Assembly (NCBI RefSeq): GCF_008923205.2
Contig: NZ_WBMS02000004.1
Coordinates: 248,001-312,000, forward strand
Length of the DNA: 64,000 bases
DNA from: Actinomadura physcomitrii
GTDB taxonomy: Bacteria; Actinomycetota; Actinomycetes; Streptosporangiales; Streptosporangiaceae
Reading direction: 5' to 3'
Shown: positions 24,781 through 35,109 of the stretch, piece after piece
Layout of the letters: each line of letters begins with the position of its first letter
Numbering within the stretch: position 1 is the first letter of the stretch
Translations under genes and position numbers: made by a program
Notes under the pieces: model-generated
What the model was told of the DNA's origin: nothing
What the model saw: only the letters and a program-made list of their open reading frames with translations
Database searches by the model: none

Positions 24781-25850
24781 GCACGCTGGAGAGTTTCAAG
24801 AGCCTGTCCAAGGCGATGTTCCTGGGCTTCCGGCGGGACCGGGGCGCGCTGTTCTTCACGGTGCTGTTCCCGCTGATGTTCCTGGTGATCTTCGGTGGCG
24901 TGTTCGGCCACCAGAGCACCTCCAAGGTGAAGGTGCAGGAGATCGGCCGGGTGCCGATCCTGGACCAGGCGATGGCGCGCGGGGGCGACGAGCTCGGCGA
25001 CACCATGAAGCTGACCAAGACCTCGGACCGGCACGACGCGCTCCACAAGGTCACCAAGGGCGACGCGGACGCGGCCGTGGAGCAGGTCGGGAACCGGCTC
25101 GTCGTGCACTACTCGGCGGCGGACCAGGTGAAGTCCGGGGTCGTGCAGGGCCTGATGAACTCGATCGTCCAGGGCGCGAACCAGGCGGCGACCGGCAAGC
25201 CGCCCGCCTACCAGGTGACTTCGCGGCAGGTGGAGGACGACTCGCTGAAGGCGATCCAGTTCTTCACGCCGAGCCTGCTGGGCTGGGCGCTGGCGTCGGC
25301 CGGCGTGTTCGGGGCCTCCCAGACGCTCGTGACGTGGCGGACGAAGGGCATCCTGCGCCGCCTCCAGCTGTCCCCGGCCCCGATACCCACGGTGTTCGCC
25401 GCACGCGTCGCGGTGAGCCTGGCGGTCGCGCTGGTGCAGTTCGCGCTGTTCGTGGCCGTCGCGCAGCTGCCGTTCTTCGGCCTGAAGCTCGGCCACTACT
25501 GGTGGATGGCCGTCCCGATGGTGCTGTCGGGGGTACTGGCCTTCCTGGCGATCGGGATGGTGATCGGCGCCTGGGCGAAGACGCAGGAGACGGCGCAGGC
25601 GGTAACGCAGCTGGTGGTGCTGCCGATGGCGTTCCTGGGCGGCTCGTTCTTCCCGCTGGACGCCTCGCCCACCTGGATGCGGACGCTCGCGTACATCTTC
25701 CCGCTGCGGTATCTGAACACCGGGATGCTGAACGTGATGGGCCGCGGGCTCGGGCCGATGTCCGCGCTGCCGCAGATGGGAATCCTGCTCGGTTTCGCGG
25801 TGGTCGGCGGGCTCGTCGCCATGCGCCTCTTCCGGTGGGACAGCGCCTGA
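24777..25850 (+). CDS. ABC-2 type permease
   Basis: 357 residues from the GTG at 24777. N-terminal helix near 24-44 (ALFFTVLFPLMFLVIFGG), a ~150-residue extracytoplasmic domain, then five helices from ~165, with the conserved RTKGILRRLQLSPAP and PLRYLNTGMLNV segments of ABC-2/YhgE-like permeases. It forms the membrane half of the transporter encoded by the preceding gene. A small hairpin CACCGT-GGCGCG-ACGGTG at 25855-25872 just after the stop may terminate the operon. Confidence 0.92.
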   Translation: MSTLESFKSLSKAMFLGFRRDRGALFFTVLFPLMFLVIFGGVFGHQSTSKVKVQEIGRVPILDQAMARGGDELGDTMKLTKTSDRHDALHKVTKGDADAAVEQVGNRLVVHYSAADQVKSGVVQGLMNSIVQGANQAATGKPPAYQVTSRQVEDDSLKAIQFFTPSLLGWALASAGVFGASQTLVTWRTKGILRRLQLSPAPIPTVFAARVAVSLAVALVQFALFVAVAQLPFFGLKLGHYWWMAVPMVLSGVLAFLAIGMVIGAWAKTQETAQAVTQLVVLPMAFLGGSFFPLDASPTWMRTLAYIFPLRYLNTGMLNVMGRGLGPMSALPQMGILLGFAVVGGLVAMRLFRWDSA

Positions 25851-25870
25851 CATTCACCGTGGCGCGACGG

Positions 25871-25886
25871 TGTGATCTCGGTCACT
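25871..25886. promoter_or_regulatory. CRP-like site TGTGA-N6-TCACT
   Basis: TGTGATCTCGGTCACT matches the actinobacterial CRP/GlxR consensus TGTGA-N6-TCACA at nine of ten fixed positions. It lies 104 bp upstream of the small zinc-ribbon gene and just after the ABC permease stop. It overlaps by two bases the weak hairpin that ends at 25872, so the symmetry could be coincidental. Confidence 0.45.
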
Positions 25887-25989
25887 AATCGAGCCATTCC
25901 GCTGTGGGCGTACGAAGAAACAGGTTGGGAACGTCCACGTCGGGTTAGATGTTGTCCTAAGTACCGACCCCGAGCATGAGGAAGGTGCC

Positions 25990-26214
25990 GTGACTGGAGC
26001 CCTTGCCCCGACCAAGCCGCTGACCGTCGCCGACCGGTGCGACCGCTGCGGCGCCCAGGCCTACGTCCGTGCGGTCCTTGTAGGCGGCGGCGACCTTCTG
26101 TTCTGCGCCCACCACGGGCGTAAGTACGCGGAGGCCCTGCGCGCCAACGGGGCCGACATTCAGGACGAGACCGACAGGCTCAACGAAACCCCGGCTACCG
26201 CTTCGGACGACTAG
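25990..26214 (+). CDS. Small zinc-ribbon-like protein (DUF7455 type)
   Basis: 74 residues from a GTG with GAGGAAGG upstream. The core ADRCDRCGAQAYVRAVL...LLFCAHHGRKY places Cys17, Cys20, Cys39 and His42 as a likely metal site, then an acidic tail. Small proteins of this form are widespread in actinomycetes, often close to the principal sigma factor gene as here. Role unknown; structural zinc binding is inferred from the CxxC...CxxH spacing. Confidence 0.8.
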   Translation: MTGALAPTKPLTVADRCDRCGAQAYVRAVLVGGGDLLFCAHHGRKYAEALRANGADIQDETDRLNETPATASDD

Positions 26215-26243
26215 CGGTAGGGATCGAATAGCACACCCCGCAG

Positions 26244-26271
26244 CGGCGGCCACCGGAGACGGCGGCCGCCG
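26244..26271. terminator. Hairpin terminator CGGCGGCC/GGCCGCCG
   Basis: 8-bp perfect stem with a 12-base loop, 30 bp after the small zinc-ribbon gene and followed by TTCGCATTT. The convergent acetyltransferase gene ends 115 bp further on, so it may serve only the first gene. Confidence 0.6.
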
Positions 26272-26385
26272 TTCGCATTTCAGTCGCCGCCCCCACCGGC
26301 CCCCATCCCCGGGCATTGCGAAGTGAATTCGAGAAGTGATCGAGTCATCACTCTGGGTATCGAATTGGCATGGTGAAGTGCTCTC

Positions 26386-27129
26386 TCACCCGCCGGTGAC
26401 GGTCTTCACGCGATAGTGGTATCCGCCGGATTCGGTGAACCCCTCCGCCGCGTACATCGCCCTCGCCGGGGCGTTCCGCTCGACCACCACCAGGTACGCC
26501 CGCTCGCACCCCTGCTCGCGGCCCCAGCCGAGCAGCGCCCGCAGGACGCGCCGCCCCAGCCCGCGCCGGCGCGCCTCCGGCGCCACCGCCATCGCGTAGA
26601 TCCCGAGCCACTCCCCCTGCGGCACGGCCCGCCCGACGGCGACGCCGTCCAGGGAGGCGTACCCCGCCGGGACACCGGTGAGGATCTCCGTCGCGACCGG
26701 CAGGTCATTGCCGTACCGTCCGTCCACCGACCACCACACGTCCAGCCAGTCCGGGGACGGCTCGTCCGCGATCACCACGCCGTCGCGCTCGTACGGGCCG
26801 GCGAGCTCGGCCGCCATGCCGAGCGTGGGGTCGACGATCTCGTAGCCCCGCGCCTCCAGGAACGCGTCGAGCCCCTCGGGCCGCGCACGGTCGCTCAACG
26901 AGAACACCGTCGGCAGCCCCAGTCCGGTGTAGAAGCGCTCCGCGCGCGCGAGCGCGGCCTCCAGATCCTGGGGATCACCCAATGGCAGGACCGAGTTGGC
27001 GCGCTTGGTGACGCCTCCGGCGTGGCGCAGCAGCCACCCGCCAATATCCTGGACGGACCGCGCCGGCCACGCCGCGGCCAGGAGTCCGTCAAGGTCCTGT
27101 GGCCCGGGGACCGTCGCGCAACGTGTCAT
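26386..27129 (-). CDS. GNAT-family N-acetyltransferase
   Basis: 247 residues. The C-terminal GNAT domain (~110-247) has the acetyl-CoA motif A IYAMAVAPEARRRGLGRRVLRALL and motif B YLVVVERNAPARAMYAAEGFTE, ending with a YHYRV strand. The N-terminal ~100 residues form a second, degenerate half (GGWLLRHAGGVTKRANSVLPLGDP) seen in two-domain actinobacterial acetyltransferases. Substrate unknown. It is divergent from the YaaA-like gene with 26 bp between starts, so the promoters overlap. Confidence 0.88.
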   Translation of the reverse strand: MTRCATVPGPQDLDGLLAAAWPARSVQDIGGWLLRHAGGVTKRANSVLPLGDPQDLEAALARAERFYTGLGLPTVFSLSDRARPEGLDAFLEARGYEIVDPTLGMAAELAGPYERDGVVIADEPSPDWLDVWWSVDGRYGNDLPVATEILTGVPAGYASLDGVAVGRAVPQGEWLGIYAMAVAPEARRRGLGRRVLRALLGWGREQGCERAYLVVVERNAPARAMYAAEGFTESGGYHYRVKTVTGG

Positions 27130-27155
27130 CGAAGAGCACCGCTTTCGGGGGGATC

Positions 27156-27896
27156 GTGCACATCCTGCTGCCGCCGTCGGAGAAGAAGGCTACCGAGGGC
27201 GACGGCCCGCCCCTCGACCTGGCCTCGCTGAGCTTCCCGGAGCTCACCGCGGCGCGCAAGCGCGTCATCACCGCCCTGACCAGGGCGTCCCGCCGGAAGG
27301 ACGCGCCCGAGACGCTCGGCCTGCCCGCAGGGCAGATCGACGAGGCCCTCGCGCGCAACAAGGCGCTGAAGCAGGCCCCCTCGGTGCCCGTGGCGCGGCT
27401 CTACACCGGCGTCCTCTACGACAACCTCGACCTGGCGAGCCTGGATCCGGAGGCCGCCGCCGAGCGCATCGTGGTCTTCTCGGGCCTGTGGGGCGCCCTG
27501 CGGCTCACCGACCGCGTCCCGCCCTACCGGTTGTCCATGGCGGTCTCGCTGCCGCCCCTCGGCCGTCTGGGGACGTTCTGGAAACCCGCGATGACCAAGG
27601 CGCTCCGGCCGTCCGGGCTGATCGTCGACATGCGGTCCGGGCCGTACGCGGCGGCCTGGAAGGCCCCGCGACCGGCCGTGGCGGTCCGCGTCTTCCGCGA
27701 GACGATCATTGGCGGCGTCCCCAAACGGACGGTGGTCAGCCACATGGCGAAGGCGACTCGCGGGGCGATCGCCCATGACCTGCTGGACGCCGGCGCCGAC
27801 CCCGCGACGCCCGAGGAGCTGCTGAAGGCCGTGGCCGATCTCGGCCACACCGTCGAGCTGAACGGCGCCAACCTCGACGTGATCCTGCCGTCCTGA
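27156..27896 (+). CDS. yaaA: YaaA/UPF0246 family peroxide-stress protein
   Basis: 246 residues from a GTG after GGGGGGATC. The signature LLPPSEKKA at the start, then LNKALKQ-like ARNKALKQAP, LYTGVLYDNLDLASL, VVFSGLWGALRLTDRVPPYRLSM and the C-terminal VVSHMAKATRGAIAHDLLD cover the family (DUF328). In E. coli YaaA limits DNA and protein damage by hydrogen peroxide by lowering free iron; whether that holds in actinomycetes is inference. Confidence 0.88.
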   Translation: MHILLPPSEKKATEGDGPPLDLASLSFPELTAARKRVITALTRASRRKDAPETLGLPAGQIDEALARNKALKQAPSVPVARLYTGVLYDNLDLASLDPEAAAERIVVFSGLWGALRLTDRVPPYRLSMAVSLPPLGRLGTFWKPAMTKALRPSGLIVDMRSGPYAAAWKAPRPAVAVRVFRETIIGGVPKRTVVSHMAKATRGAIAHDLLDAGADPATPEELLKAVADLGHTVELNGANLDVILPS

Positions 27897-27931
27897 CCCG
27901 GCCCCGCCGGAACCCGGAGCCCGCGTACGCG

Positions 27932-27960
27932 GAGGCCCCCGTCCACCGGACGGGGGCCTC
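27932..27960. terminator. 13-bp hairpin terminator between yaaA and the sigma gene
   Basis: GAGGCCCCCGTCC pairs perfectly with its complement across a 3-base loop. It lies 36 bp after the yaaA-like stop and 18 bp beyond the stop of the convergent sigma factor gene, so it probably terminates both. Confidence 0.85.
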
Positions 27961-27977
27961 GCGGTAAGAGAAATGTG

Positions 27978-29636
<1,659 letters not shown>

Positions 29637-29904
29637 AAATACCTCTCGAACGAACGTGTGGCTTGGTTGACCCAAGTGCCCTGACGGGCCCGGCCTCACA
29701 CTGGGGTGGGACCACACACTGGGCGGACCTCCCGGTGCGGGACCGCAGCGTACCCGCTCTCACTGGGTCAAGCATTCTGGCACTGCTGCGCATTCCGCCC
29801 CGATGTCCTACCCGGTAACTCTCCACCTTAGAGGGCGCGGGACGGTCCTTCGTACGGACGGGACCGGCTCCGCACCGTCTGCGGCGGGCTTCACTCGGGT
29901 TTCA
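29637..29904 (-). promoter_or_regulatory. Upstream region of the sigma factor gene
   Basis: Read on the minus strand this 268-bp gap contains GGAAT (29792-29796) followed 18 bases later by GCTT, a partial match to the SigR-type GGAAT-N18-GTT used at one hrdB promoter in Streptomyces. A TTGACC lies downstream without a well-spaced -10. CACTGGG occurs three times on the plus strand (29699, 29717, 29761). Promoter assignment is tentative. Confidence 0.35.
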
Positions 29905-32037
29905 CTAGGGCTTGGGCGGGACGTGCAGGGCAAGCACGGTCACATCGTCTACCTGCTCGTACCCGGCAAGCATCCGATCGACCAGGAAGTCGACGAGTCT
30001 TTCTGGATCTCCTACCACTTCAGGTGGGGCGTCCGCGGCCGTCGCCACGAGTTCCTCCAGCCCGGCGTCCACCCCACGCCTACGGTTCTCCACAAGTCCA
30101 TCGGAATAGAAGACCACAGTGTTGCCGGTCTCGATGGAAAAACTTGTCTGCTGCCGCTGGCTCGGCCAGCCGAGGGGCGTGCCGGGCTCGCGCGTGCTCA
30201 CGCGCGCGGGCGCGTCCGGGGAGATCAGCAGGGGTGGCGGATGCCCGGCGTTGCTGAAGGCGCCGCGGCCCGTCTCGGGGTCGATGACCGCGTACGCGAC
30301 CGTGGTGAACTGCTCCTCGTCCTCGGTGGCGCTGAACAGCCGGTCGAGGCCGGCGAGCACCGCGGCGGGCCGCGGGTCGTTCAGCGCGAGCGCGCGCAGC
30401 GCGTTGCGGACGCGTCCCATTCCGGCCGCGGCGAGCACGCCCTTGCCCATGACGTCGCCCACCGCGACCGCGAGCCGGTCGTCGGGGAGGCGGAACACGT
30501 CGTACCAGTCGCCGCCGACCTGCACATGGCGGGTGGCCGGGTTGTAGCGGGCGGCCAGCACCATCCCGGGGAGCTGCGGAAGGTCGCTGGGCAGCAGGCT
30601 GCGCTGGAGCTCCTCGGCGGTCCGGTGCTCGCGCTCGAACAGCAGCGCGCGCTCCACCGCCAGGGCGCACTGCCCGGCGAGCGCCTCCAGGAAGACCCGC
30701 TCCTCCTCGGTGATCTCCCTGGGGCGGGTGAAGGAGAAGCGCAGCGCGCCGATCGGGGCGCCCGCCGCCAGCAGCGGCAGGCCGACCCAGGCGCGCTCCT
30801 CGGGGTGCTGGGCGAACAGCTCCTTCTCGTCGCGGCCGAGCTGGAGGCGGAGGCTGTCGGGATGCTCGGCCAGGAACGGCCGGCTCTCGCGCACCGCCAC
30901 CGACATGACGGTCTGGTCGGCGACCTTGATGTCGTCGCGGGCCGGCGGCCGCCCCTCGGCCTCGCCGCCGGGCTGGGACGGGGCGACGATGCTCAGCCGC
31001 AGCTTGTCGTCGTCCAGCAGCGCCACGGCGGAGTAGTCGGCGCCGATGGCCGACCGCCCCACCTCGGTGATGACCTGCACGACCTGGGAGACGGTCAGGG
31101 CCTCGGCGAGCATCGAGGTGGCCTGCTGGAGCCGTGCGGTGCGCAGCGCCGCGGCCGACAGCTGCTCGGTCAGCCGGCCGCGCATCTCCTCGGCCTCGCG
31201 CTGGCCGGTGACGTCGGTGTTGGCGCCGACCCACTCGATGACCACGTCGCCCTGCCGGATCGGCACGGCCCGTACGTCGAAGTGCCGGTACGTGCCGCTC
31301 CTGGTGCGGATCCGGTAGTTGGTCTCGAAGACCTGGTTCTCCGCCACGCACTCGCGCCAGGCCGCCTCGATGCGCGGGCGGTCCTCGGGGTGCACCACGG
31401 CCATCCAGCCGCCGGCGGCGTAGTCGTCGGGCGCCTGGCCGGTGATCGCGCGCCACTCCGGCGCGTCGTCGATCACGGCACCGTCGGCCGCGGCCACCCA
31501 CACGACCTGGGCGCTGGCCTCCACCAGCGAGCGGTAGCGCTGCTCCTTGCGCCGGATGACCTCCTCGGCGCGGCGCCGCTCCGTCACGTCCAGGGCGGTC
31601 AGGACGGCGCCGAGACGCTCGCCGGCGGGCCCGCGGGCGGGCAGCCACGTGCAGGCCAGGATGCGCTCCTCGGTCGCCGTGGCGACCGCCTGGGCGTCGC
31701 CTGCGCGGCCGGACGGCTCGGCGGGGACGACGAGGTCGAGGTCGCTCAGCGGGCGGTCCTCGGCGAGCACCGTGCGCAGCGCCGTCTCGAACGCGGTCGC
31801 GAGGCCCTCGGGCAGCACCTCGGCGGGGCGCCGCCGCTGCAGGTCGCCGACGGGCACCCGCAGCAGCGCCGCGAGCGCGTCGTTGGCCTTGCGGCAGCGC
31901 AGGTCGCCGTCGAAGAACGCCAGCCCTCCGGGGGCTTCCTTCAGCAGGGTCGCGTACAGCGCGGAGTCGGACGCATCCATGGGCTGCCCCTCCACCCCTG
32001 AGACGCGGGGTTGGGGAACGGACGTCTCGGTGCTCAT
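29905..32037 (-). CDS. PAS-PAS-GAF-PP2C (SpoIIE-type) serine phosphatase
   Basis: 710 residues from the ATG at 32037 (GGAGG eight bases upstream). Two PAS domains (~20-145, with a TALDVTERRRAEE tail; ~160-285, with YRHFDVRAVPI...GANTDVTGQREAEE), a GAF domain (~315-465) and a C-terminal PP2C/SpoIIE domain (~480-705) with QVGGDWYDVF, AVGDVMGKG, NAGHPPPLL, FYSDGLVE and DDVTVLAL carrying the metal-binding aspartates. Such soluble phosphatases dephosphorylate anti-sigma-factor antagonists. The HATPase protein at 11925 is a conceivable, unproven part of the same type of network. Confidence 0.92.
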   Translation of the reverse strand: MSTETSVPQPRVSGVEGQPMDASDSALYATLLKEAPGGLAFFDGDLRCRKANDALAALLRVPVGDLQRRRPAEVLPEGLATAFETALRTVLAEDRPLSDLDLVVPAEPSGRAGDAQAVATATEERILACTWLPARGPAGERLGAVLTALDVTERRRAEEVIRRKEQRYRSLVEASAQVVWVAAADGAVIDDAPEWRAITGQAPDDYAAGGWMAVVHPEDRPRIEAAWRECVAENQVFETNYRIRTRSGTYRHFDVRAVPIRQGDVVIEWVGANTDVTGQREAEEMRGRLTEQLSAAALRTARLQQATSMLAEALTVSQVVQVITEVGRSAIGADYSAVALLDDDKLRLSIVAPSQPGGEAEGRPPARDDIKVADQTVMSVAVRESRPFLAEHPDSLRLQLGRDEKELFAQHPEERAWVGLPLLAAGAPIGALRFSFTRPREITEEERVFLEALAGQCALAVERALLFEREHRTAEELQRSLLPSDLPQLPGMVLAARYNPATRHVQVGGDWYDVFRLPDDRLAVAVGDVMGKGVLAAAGMGRVRNALRALALNDPRPAAVLAGLDRLFSATEDEEQFTTVAYAVIDPETGRGAFSNAGHPPPLLISPDAPARVSTREPGTPLGWPSQRQQTSFSIETGNTVVFYSDGLVENRRRGVDAGLEELVATAADAPPEVVGDPERLVDFLVDRMLAGYEQVDDVTVLALHVPPKP

Positions 32038-32454
32038 GGACAACACCTCCGCCCCAGAGGGTCCCGTACCGCGCGGCAAGTTTTCATCACTATGAGTGAA
32101 TGGGAGCAGGCTAGCGCTCCCGCCTCCATCACAACACCGTCGGAGTCAGGTATTCATCATCCCGGTGGTCCGCCGCGTACGGAAGCCCTGAAGGACATCG
32201 TCGTCTCTGTGCCTCCGCGCGAAGACGCGGGATTCGGACGCCTTCGCCCACGAGCCGCCGGTGGCGGCCCATGAGGAGGGCGAGTAGGCGATGTTACGGC
32301 GCCCGGAGCGCCATGGGCGGCCAACCCCGCCGGTTCGGCGAGTTCCGGCCGTGAGCCGGACCGGCCGAACTCCGTCCGATTTAGTCCACAAAATTACGGT
32401 AAAGAGCAATTCGGTGATCGGCGGTCCTTACCCGTCGGCCCTTACCCGTCGGCC
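32038..32454. other. 417-bp intergenic region with dyads and a tandem duplication
   Basis: No convincing gene. TCACT-ATG-AGTGA (32087-32099) is a dyad 50 bp upstream of the phosphatase start, and GGGAGC-N8-GCTCCC (32102-32121) is a hairpin next to it; both are candidate control elements. An ATG inside the dyad opens a 60-codon frame to 32274 without a ribosome binding site or recognisable product. The right end is AT-rich (32378-32415) and finishes with a 14-bp tandem duplication, listed separately. Confidence 0.5.
32427..32454. repeat. Exact 14-bp tandem duplication
   Basis: CTTACCCGTCGGCC occurs twice head to tail (32427-32440, 32441-32454), ending at the base before the stop codon of the convergently read HhH-GPD gene at 32455. 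A recent slippage event is the simplest explanation. It leaves the stop intact and lies in its 3' flank. Confidence 0.85.
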
Positions 32455-33036
32455 CTACTTTCCGGCCTTGGCGGCGGCCTTCATCTCCTGCTTGAAGGCG
32501 CGCACCTTCGCCAGCGACTCCGGGCCGGTGATGTCGGCGACCGACCGGTGCGAGCCCTCCTCGCCGTACGCGCCGGCCGCCTCGCGCCAGCCCTCCGGCC
32601 GGACCCCGTACTGCTTGCCCAGCAGCGCCAGGAAGATCTGCGCCTTCTGCCTGCCGAACCCGGGCAGCGCGTTCAGCCGCTTGAACAGCTCCTTACCGCC
32701 GTCCACGCCCGCCCACACCTTCTCGGCGTCCCCGTCGTAGTTCTCCACGAGGTACTGGCACAGCTGCTGCACCCGCTTGGCCATCGAGCCGGGATAGCGG
32801 TGCACGGCCGGCTTCTCCGACAGCAGCGCCGCGAACCGCTCCGGGTCGCAAGCGGCGATCTCGTGCGCGTCGAGATCGTCCGTCCCGAGCCGCTGCGCGA
32901 TCGTGTACGGGCCCGAGAACGCCCACTCCATCGGGACCTGCTGGTCGAGCAGCATCCCCACCAGTGCGGCGAGCGGGCTGCGGCCCAGCAGTTCGTCCGC
33001 CTCGGGCCGCTGCGCTAGTTGAACCTTCGTGGCCAT
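32455..33036 (-). CDS. HhH-GPD superfamily DNA repair-like protein
   Basis: 193 residues. PLAALVGMLLDQQVPMEWAF matches the N-terminal helix of the HhH-GPD glycosylase fold, and LNALPGFGRQKAQIFLALLGKQYG is the helix-hairpin-helix. The usual catalytic Asp/Lys after the hairpin is not obvious, as in a common actinobacterial subfamily annotated only as HhH-GPD base-excision family. A Cys cluster for FeS is absent. Likely DNA-binding; glycosylase activity unproven. Confidence 0.85.
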   Translation of the reverse strand: MATKVQLAQRPEADELLGRSPLAALVGMLLDQQVPMEWAFSGPYTIAQRLGTDDLDAHEIAACDPERFAALLSEKPAVHRYPGSMAKRVQQLCQYLVENYDGDAEKVWAGVDGGKELFKRLNALPGFGRQKAQIFLALLGKQYGVRPEGWREAAGAYGEEGSHRSVADITGPESLAKVRAFKQEMKAAAKAGK

Positions 33037-33187
33037 GGGGTCAGCTTAGAACCGCCTTGGGGAGAGCGGTCGGTTCACGAGGAACCTCGCCGACGCGGCC
33101 GCCGGACCGGCGCGGCGAATCTGTCAGAAGTCTTACGAGATCGGCGGACGCCTGGCGGCCCGCAGGACGCAGTGCTCGAATGGGGAC

Positions 33188-33889
33188 GTGAACGAGGATC
33201 CGGAAGAGGGCAGTCCCGTAGGACGGCGGGTCGTGCTCGGGATGCTCGGCCTCGGCGTCGCCGGCGTCGCCGTGGGCGCGTCCCTCCAGCAGAAGGTGAA
33301 CCGTGCCCTGGCGCCCGTAGGCGGCATCCAGGACGTTCTCCCGGCCGCCGGGGGCTTCCGCTACTACTCCGTCACCGGAAGCGTCAAGAGGCACAGCATC
33401 GCCACCCATAAGGTGACCGTAGGCGGCCTGGTGGACAAGCCTCAGGCGTTCACCATGGCCGACTTGGCACGCCTGCCGCAGACGATGCTCGACAAGGACT
33501 TCCAGTGCGTGACCGGATGGCGGGTGCCGAACGTCAGGTGGGCGGGCGTCGCCCTACCCGACCTCCTGGACGTGGTGGGGGTGTCCCCTAATGCCGTGGC
33601 CGTCCGGTTCAAGTCGTTCGACGGCGTCTACACCGAGTCGCTCACGCTGGACCAGGCGCGGCGCCGCGACGTCATGGTCGCGACCCAGATGGACGGCAAG
33701 CCGGTCACCCACGACCACGGCGGCCCCACCCGGCTCTACGTCGCCCCCATGTACGGCTACAAGTCCCTGAAGTGGCTCGGCGGCATCGAGCTCACCGACG
33801 AGGTCAAACCGGGCTACTGGGAGGACCTCGGCTACGACGTGGACGCCTGGGTCGGCCGGTCGAACGGACGTGACGATGCACCCACATGA
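33188..33889 (+). CDS. Tat-exported molybdopterin oxidoreductase (sulfite oxidase/MsrP-like)
   Basis: 233 residues from a GTG. A twin-arginine segment GRRVVLGMLGLGVAGVAVGA at 12-31 marks Tat export. The oxidoreductase molybdopterin domain has Cys107 (DFQCVTGW), the expected Mo ligand, then VALPDLLDVVG, FKSFDGVYTESLTLDQA and the C-terminal LYVAPMYGYKSLKWLGGIEL. No dimerisation domain follows, as in YedY/MsrP-type enzymes. The gene overlaps the cytochrome b gene, its probable membrane electron donor or acceptor. Substrate may be a sulfoxide or sulfite (family inference). Confidence 0.9.
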   Translation: MNEDPEEGSPVGRRVVLGMLGLGVAGVAVGASLQQKVNRALAPVGGIQDVLPAAGGFRYYSVTGSVKRHSIATHKVTVGGLVDKPQAFTMADLARLPQTMLDKDFQCVTGWRVPNVRWAGVALPDLLDVVGVSPNAVAVRFKSFDGVYTESLTLDQARRRDVMVATQMDGKPVTHDHGGPTRLYVAPMYGYKSLKWLGGIELTDEVKPGYWEDLGYDVDAWVGRSNGRDDAPT

Positions 33890-34652
33890 CGTGGCCCGCC
33901 CCGAGCCCGCCCGTCCCGAGCCGTCACGGTCCGGCACACTGCTGCGGTTCACAGCGGCCGAACGGTCGATCCACCATGTGACCGCGCTGCTGATGCTGGT
34001 GTGCCTGGCCACGGCCGGGATGCTCTACCTGCCGATGTTGTCCACGCTGGTCGGGCACCGCGAACTGCTGAAGACCGTCCACGTGTGGTGCGGTTTCGCG
34101 CTGCCGGTCCCCATCGTCCTGGGGCTAGCCTCCAGAGCATTCAGGACGGACGTACGGCGCCTCAACCGGTTCGCCCCCCACGACTGGGAGTGGCTCAAGC
34201 GCGGGGACCGCAGAGCCGTACGGCGGGGCAGAGGAGTCCTGCCCGTGGGCAAGTTCAACGCCGGCCAGAAGCTGAATGCGGCGTTCACGGCGGGCGCGAT
34301 CCTCGTCATGCTCGGCACCGGCGAGGTGCTGACGTTCCCCGGCCCGTGGCCGGACCGCTGGCGCACCGGCGCCACGTTCGTGCACGACTGGCTCTTCGTC
34401 GTCATCGTCCTCGTCGTCGCCGGGCACCTGTGGGAGGCGTTCCGGGACCCCGGCGCGCTCGGCGGGATGCTCACCGGCCGGGTCGACCGCGGCTGGGCGG
34501 CGAGGCACCACGCGGGCTGGGCGGACGCCGTCCAACGGATCGCCCCGCGAGCGCCGGACGGTCCGTCCGGCGGCGGAACCGGCGGGACGGCCACCGGCGC
34601 GTCCGGAGATGGTGGTCCAGAATTTGCGAAACGACGCCCCGGTATGTCTTGA
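33876..34652 (+). CDS. Cytochrome b561-type membrane subunit
   Basis: 258 residues from the ATG at 33876 (a GTG two codons earlier is possible). Four membrane helices with candidate haem ligands: His33/His34 in RSIHHVTALL, His69 in KTVHVWCGF, His in FVHDWLFVVI and GHLWEAF. It matches the formate-dehydrogenase-gamma/b561 group. It overlaps the molybdoenzyme gene by 14 bp, so the two form a quinone-linked periplasmic-side oxidoreductase like MsrPQ but with an unrelated haem subunit. The C-terminus is Gly/Ala-rich. Confidence 0.85.
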   Translation: MHPHDVARPEPARPEPSRSGTLLRFTAAERSIHHVTALLMLVCLATAGMLYLPMLSTLVGHRELLKTVHVWCGFALPVPIVLGLASRAFRTDVRRLNRFAPHDWEWLKRGDRRAVRRGRGVLPVGKFNAGQKLNAAFTAGAILVMLGTGEVLTFPGPWPDRWRTGATFVHDWLFVVIVLVVAGHLWEAFRDPGALGGMLTGRVDRGWAARHHAGWADAVQRIAPRAPDGPSGGGTGGTATGASGDGGPEFAKRRPGMS

Positions 34653-34788
34653 CTCTCCCTGCGAACGCGCTGGAATGAGACATCGAGGCGAGGTTCGGGC
34701 GGACCCCCCGCAACCGGGTCGGCCCGCGCTCCGTCTCGGCCGGCGGCGTCCCCGCCCGCCGGAACCCGTGCGCGGAGGTGTTACGCAG

Positions 34789-35037
34789 ATGCCCGCACTG
34801 GCCGACCACCGAAGCGAGACCCGCGACGCGCTCACGCGGCGGCTCACCGACGAGTTCTCGCACGTCTCCTCGGACGCGGTGCACCAGTGCGTCGCCGACG
34901 TCCAGGCGTGCATGGCCCACCTGGGGCTCGACCCGACGCCCGCGCGCGTGGAGCGCATGGCGCGCGAACACCTCGTCGGCAGGCTGAAGTCCGAGCCGCC
35001 CTCAGGGCGGCCCCAGGGCACCGGGGTGGACGGCTGA
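34789..35037 (+). CDS. Small three-helix-bundle-like protein (DUF3562 type)
   Basis: 82 residues from the ATG at 34789, with GGAGG eleven bases upstream. The core TRDALTRRLTDEFSHVSSDAVHQCVADVQACMAHLGL resembles the small three-helix dimerisation-domain proteins of actinomycetes, often written DUF3562. The tail is basic with a Pro/Gly end. Function unknown; the assignment rests on length and helix pattern only. Confidence 0.6.
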   Translation: MPALADHRSETRDALTRRLTDEFSHVSSDAVHQCVADVQACMAHLGLDPTPARVERMAREHLVGRLKSEPPSGRPQGTGVDG

Positions 35038-35109
35038 ACCCGCCGGACGGTCCCCCGCCTTAGGGGCTTGGGGGCACGCGCCGCCGCGGGATCTGAGAAA
35101 CTAGGACCC

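Noticed and set aside
32092..32274. 60-codon frame starting inside a dyad upstream of the phosphatase gene
   Set aside because: No ribosome binding site, no recognisable product, and the ATG is part of the TCACT-ATG-AGTGA dyad; left as intergenic.
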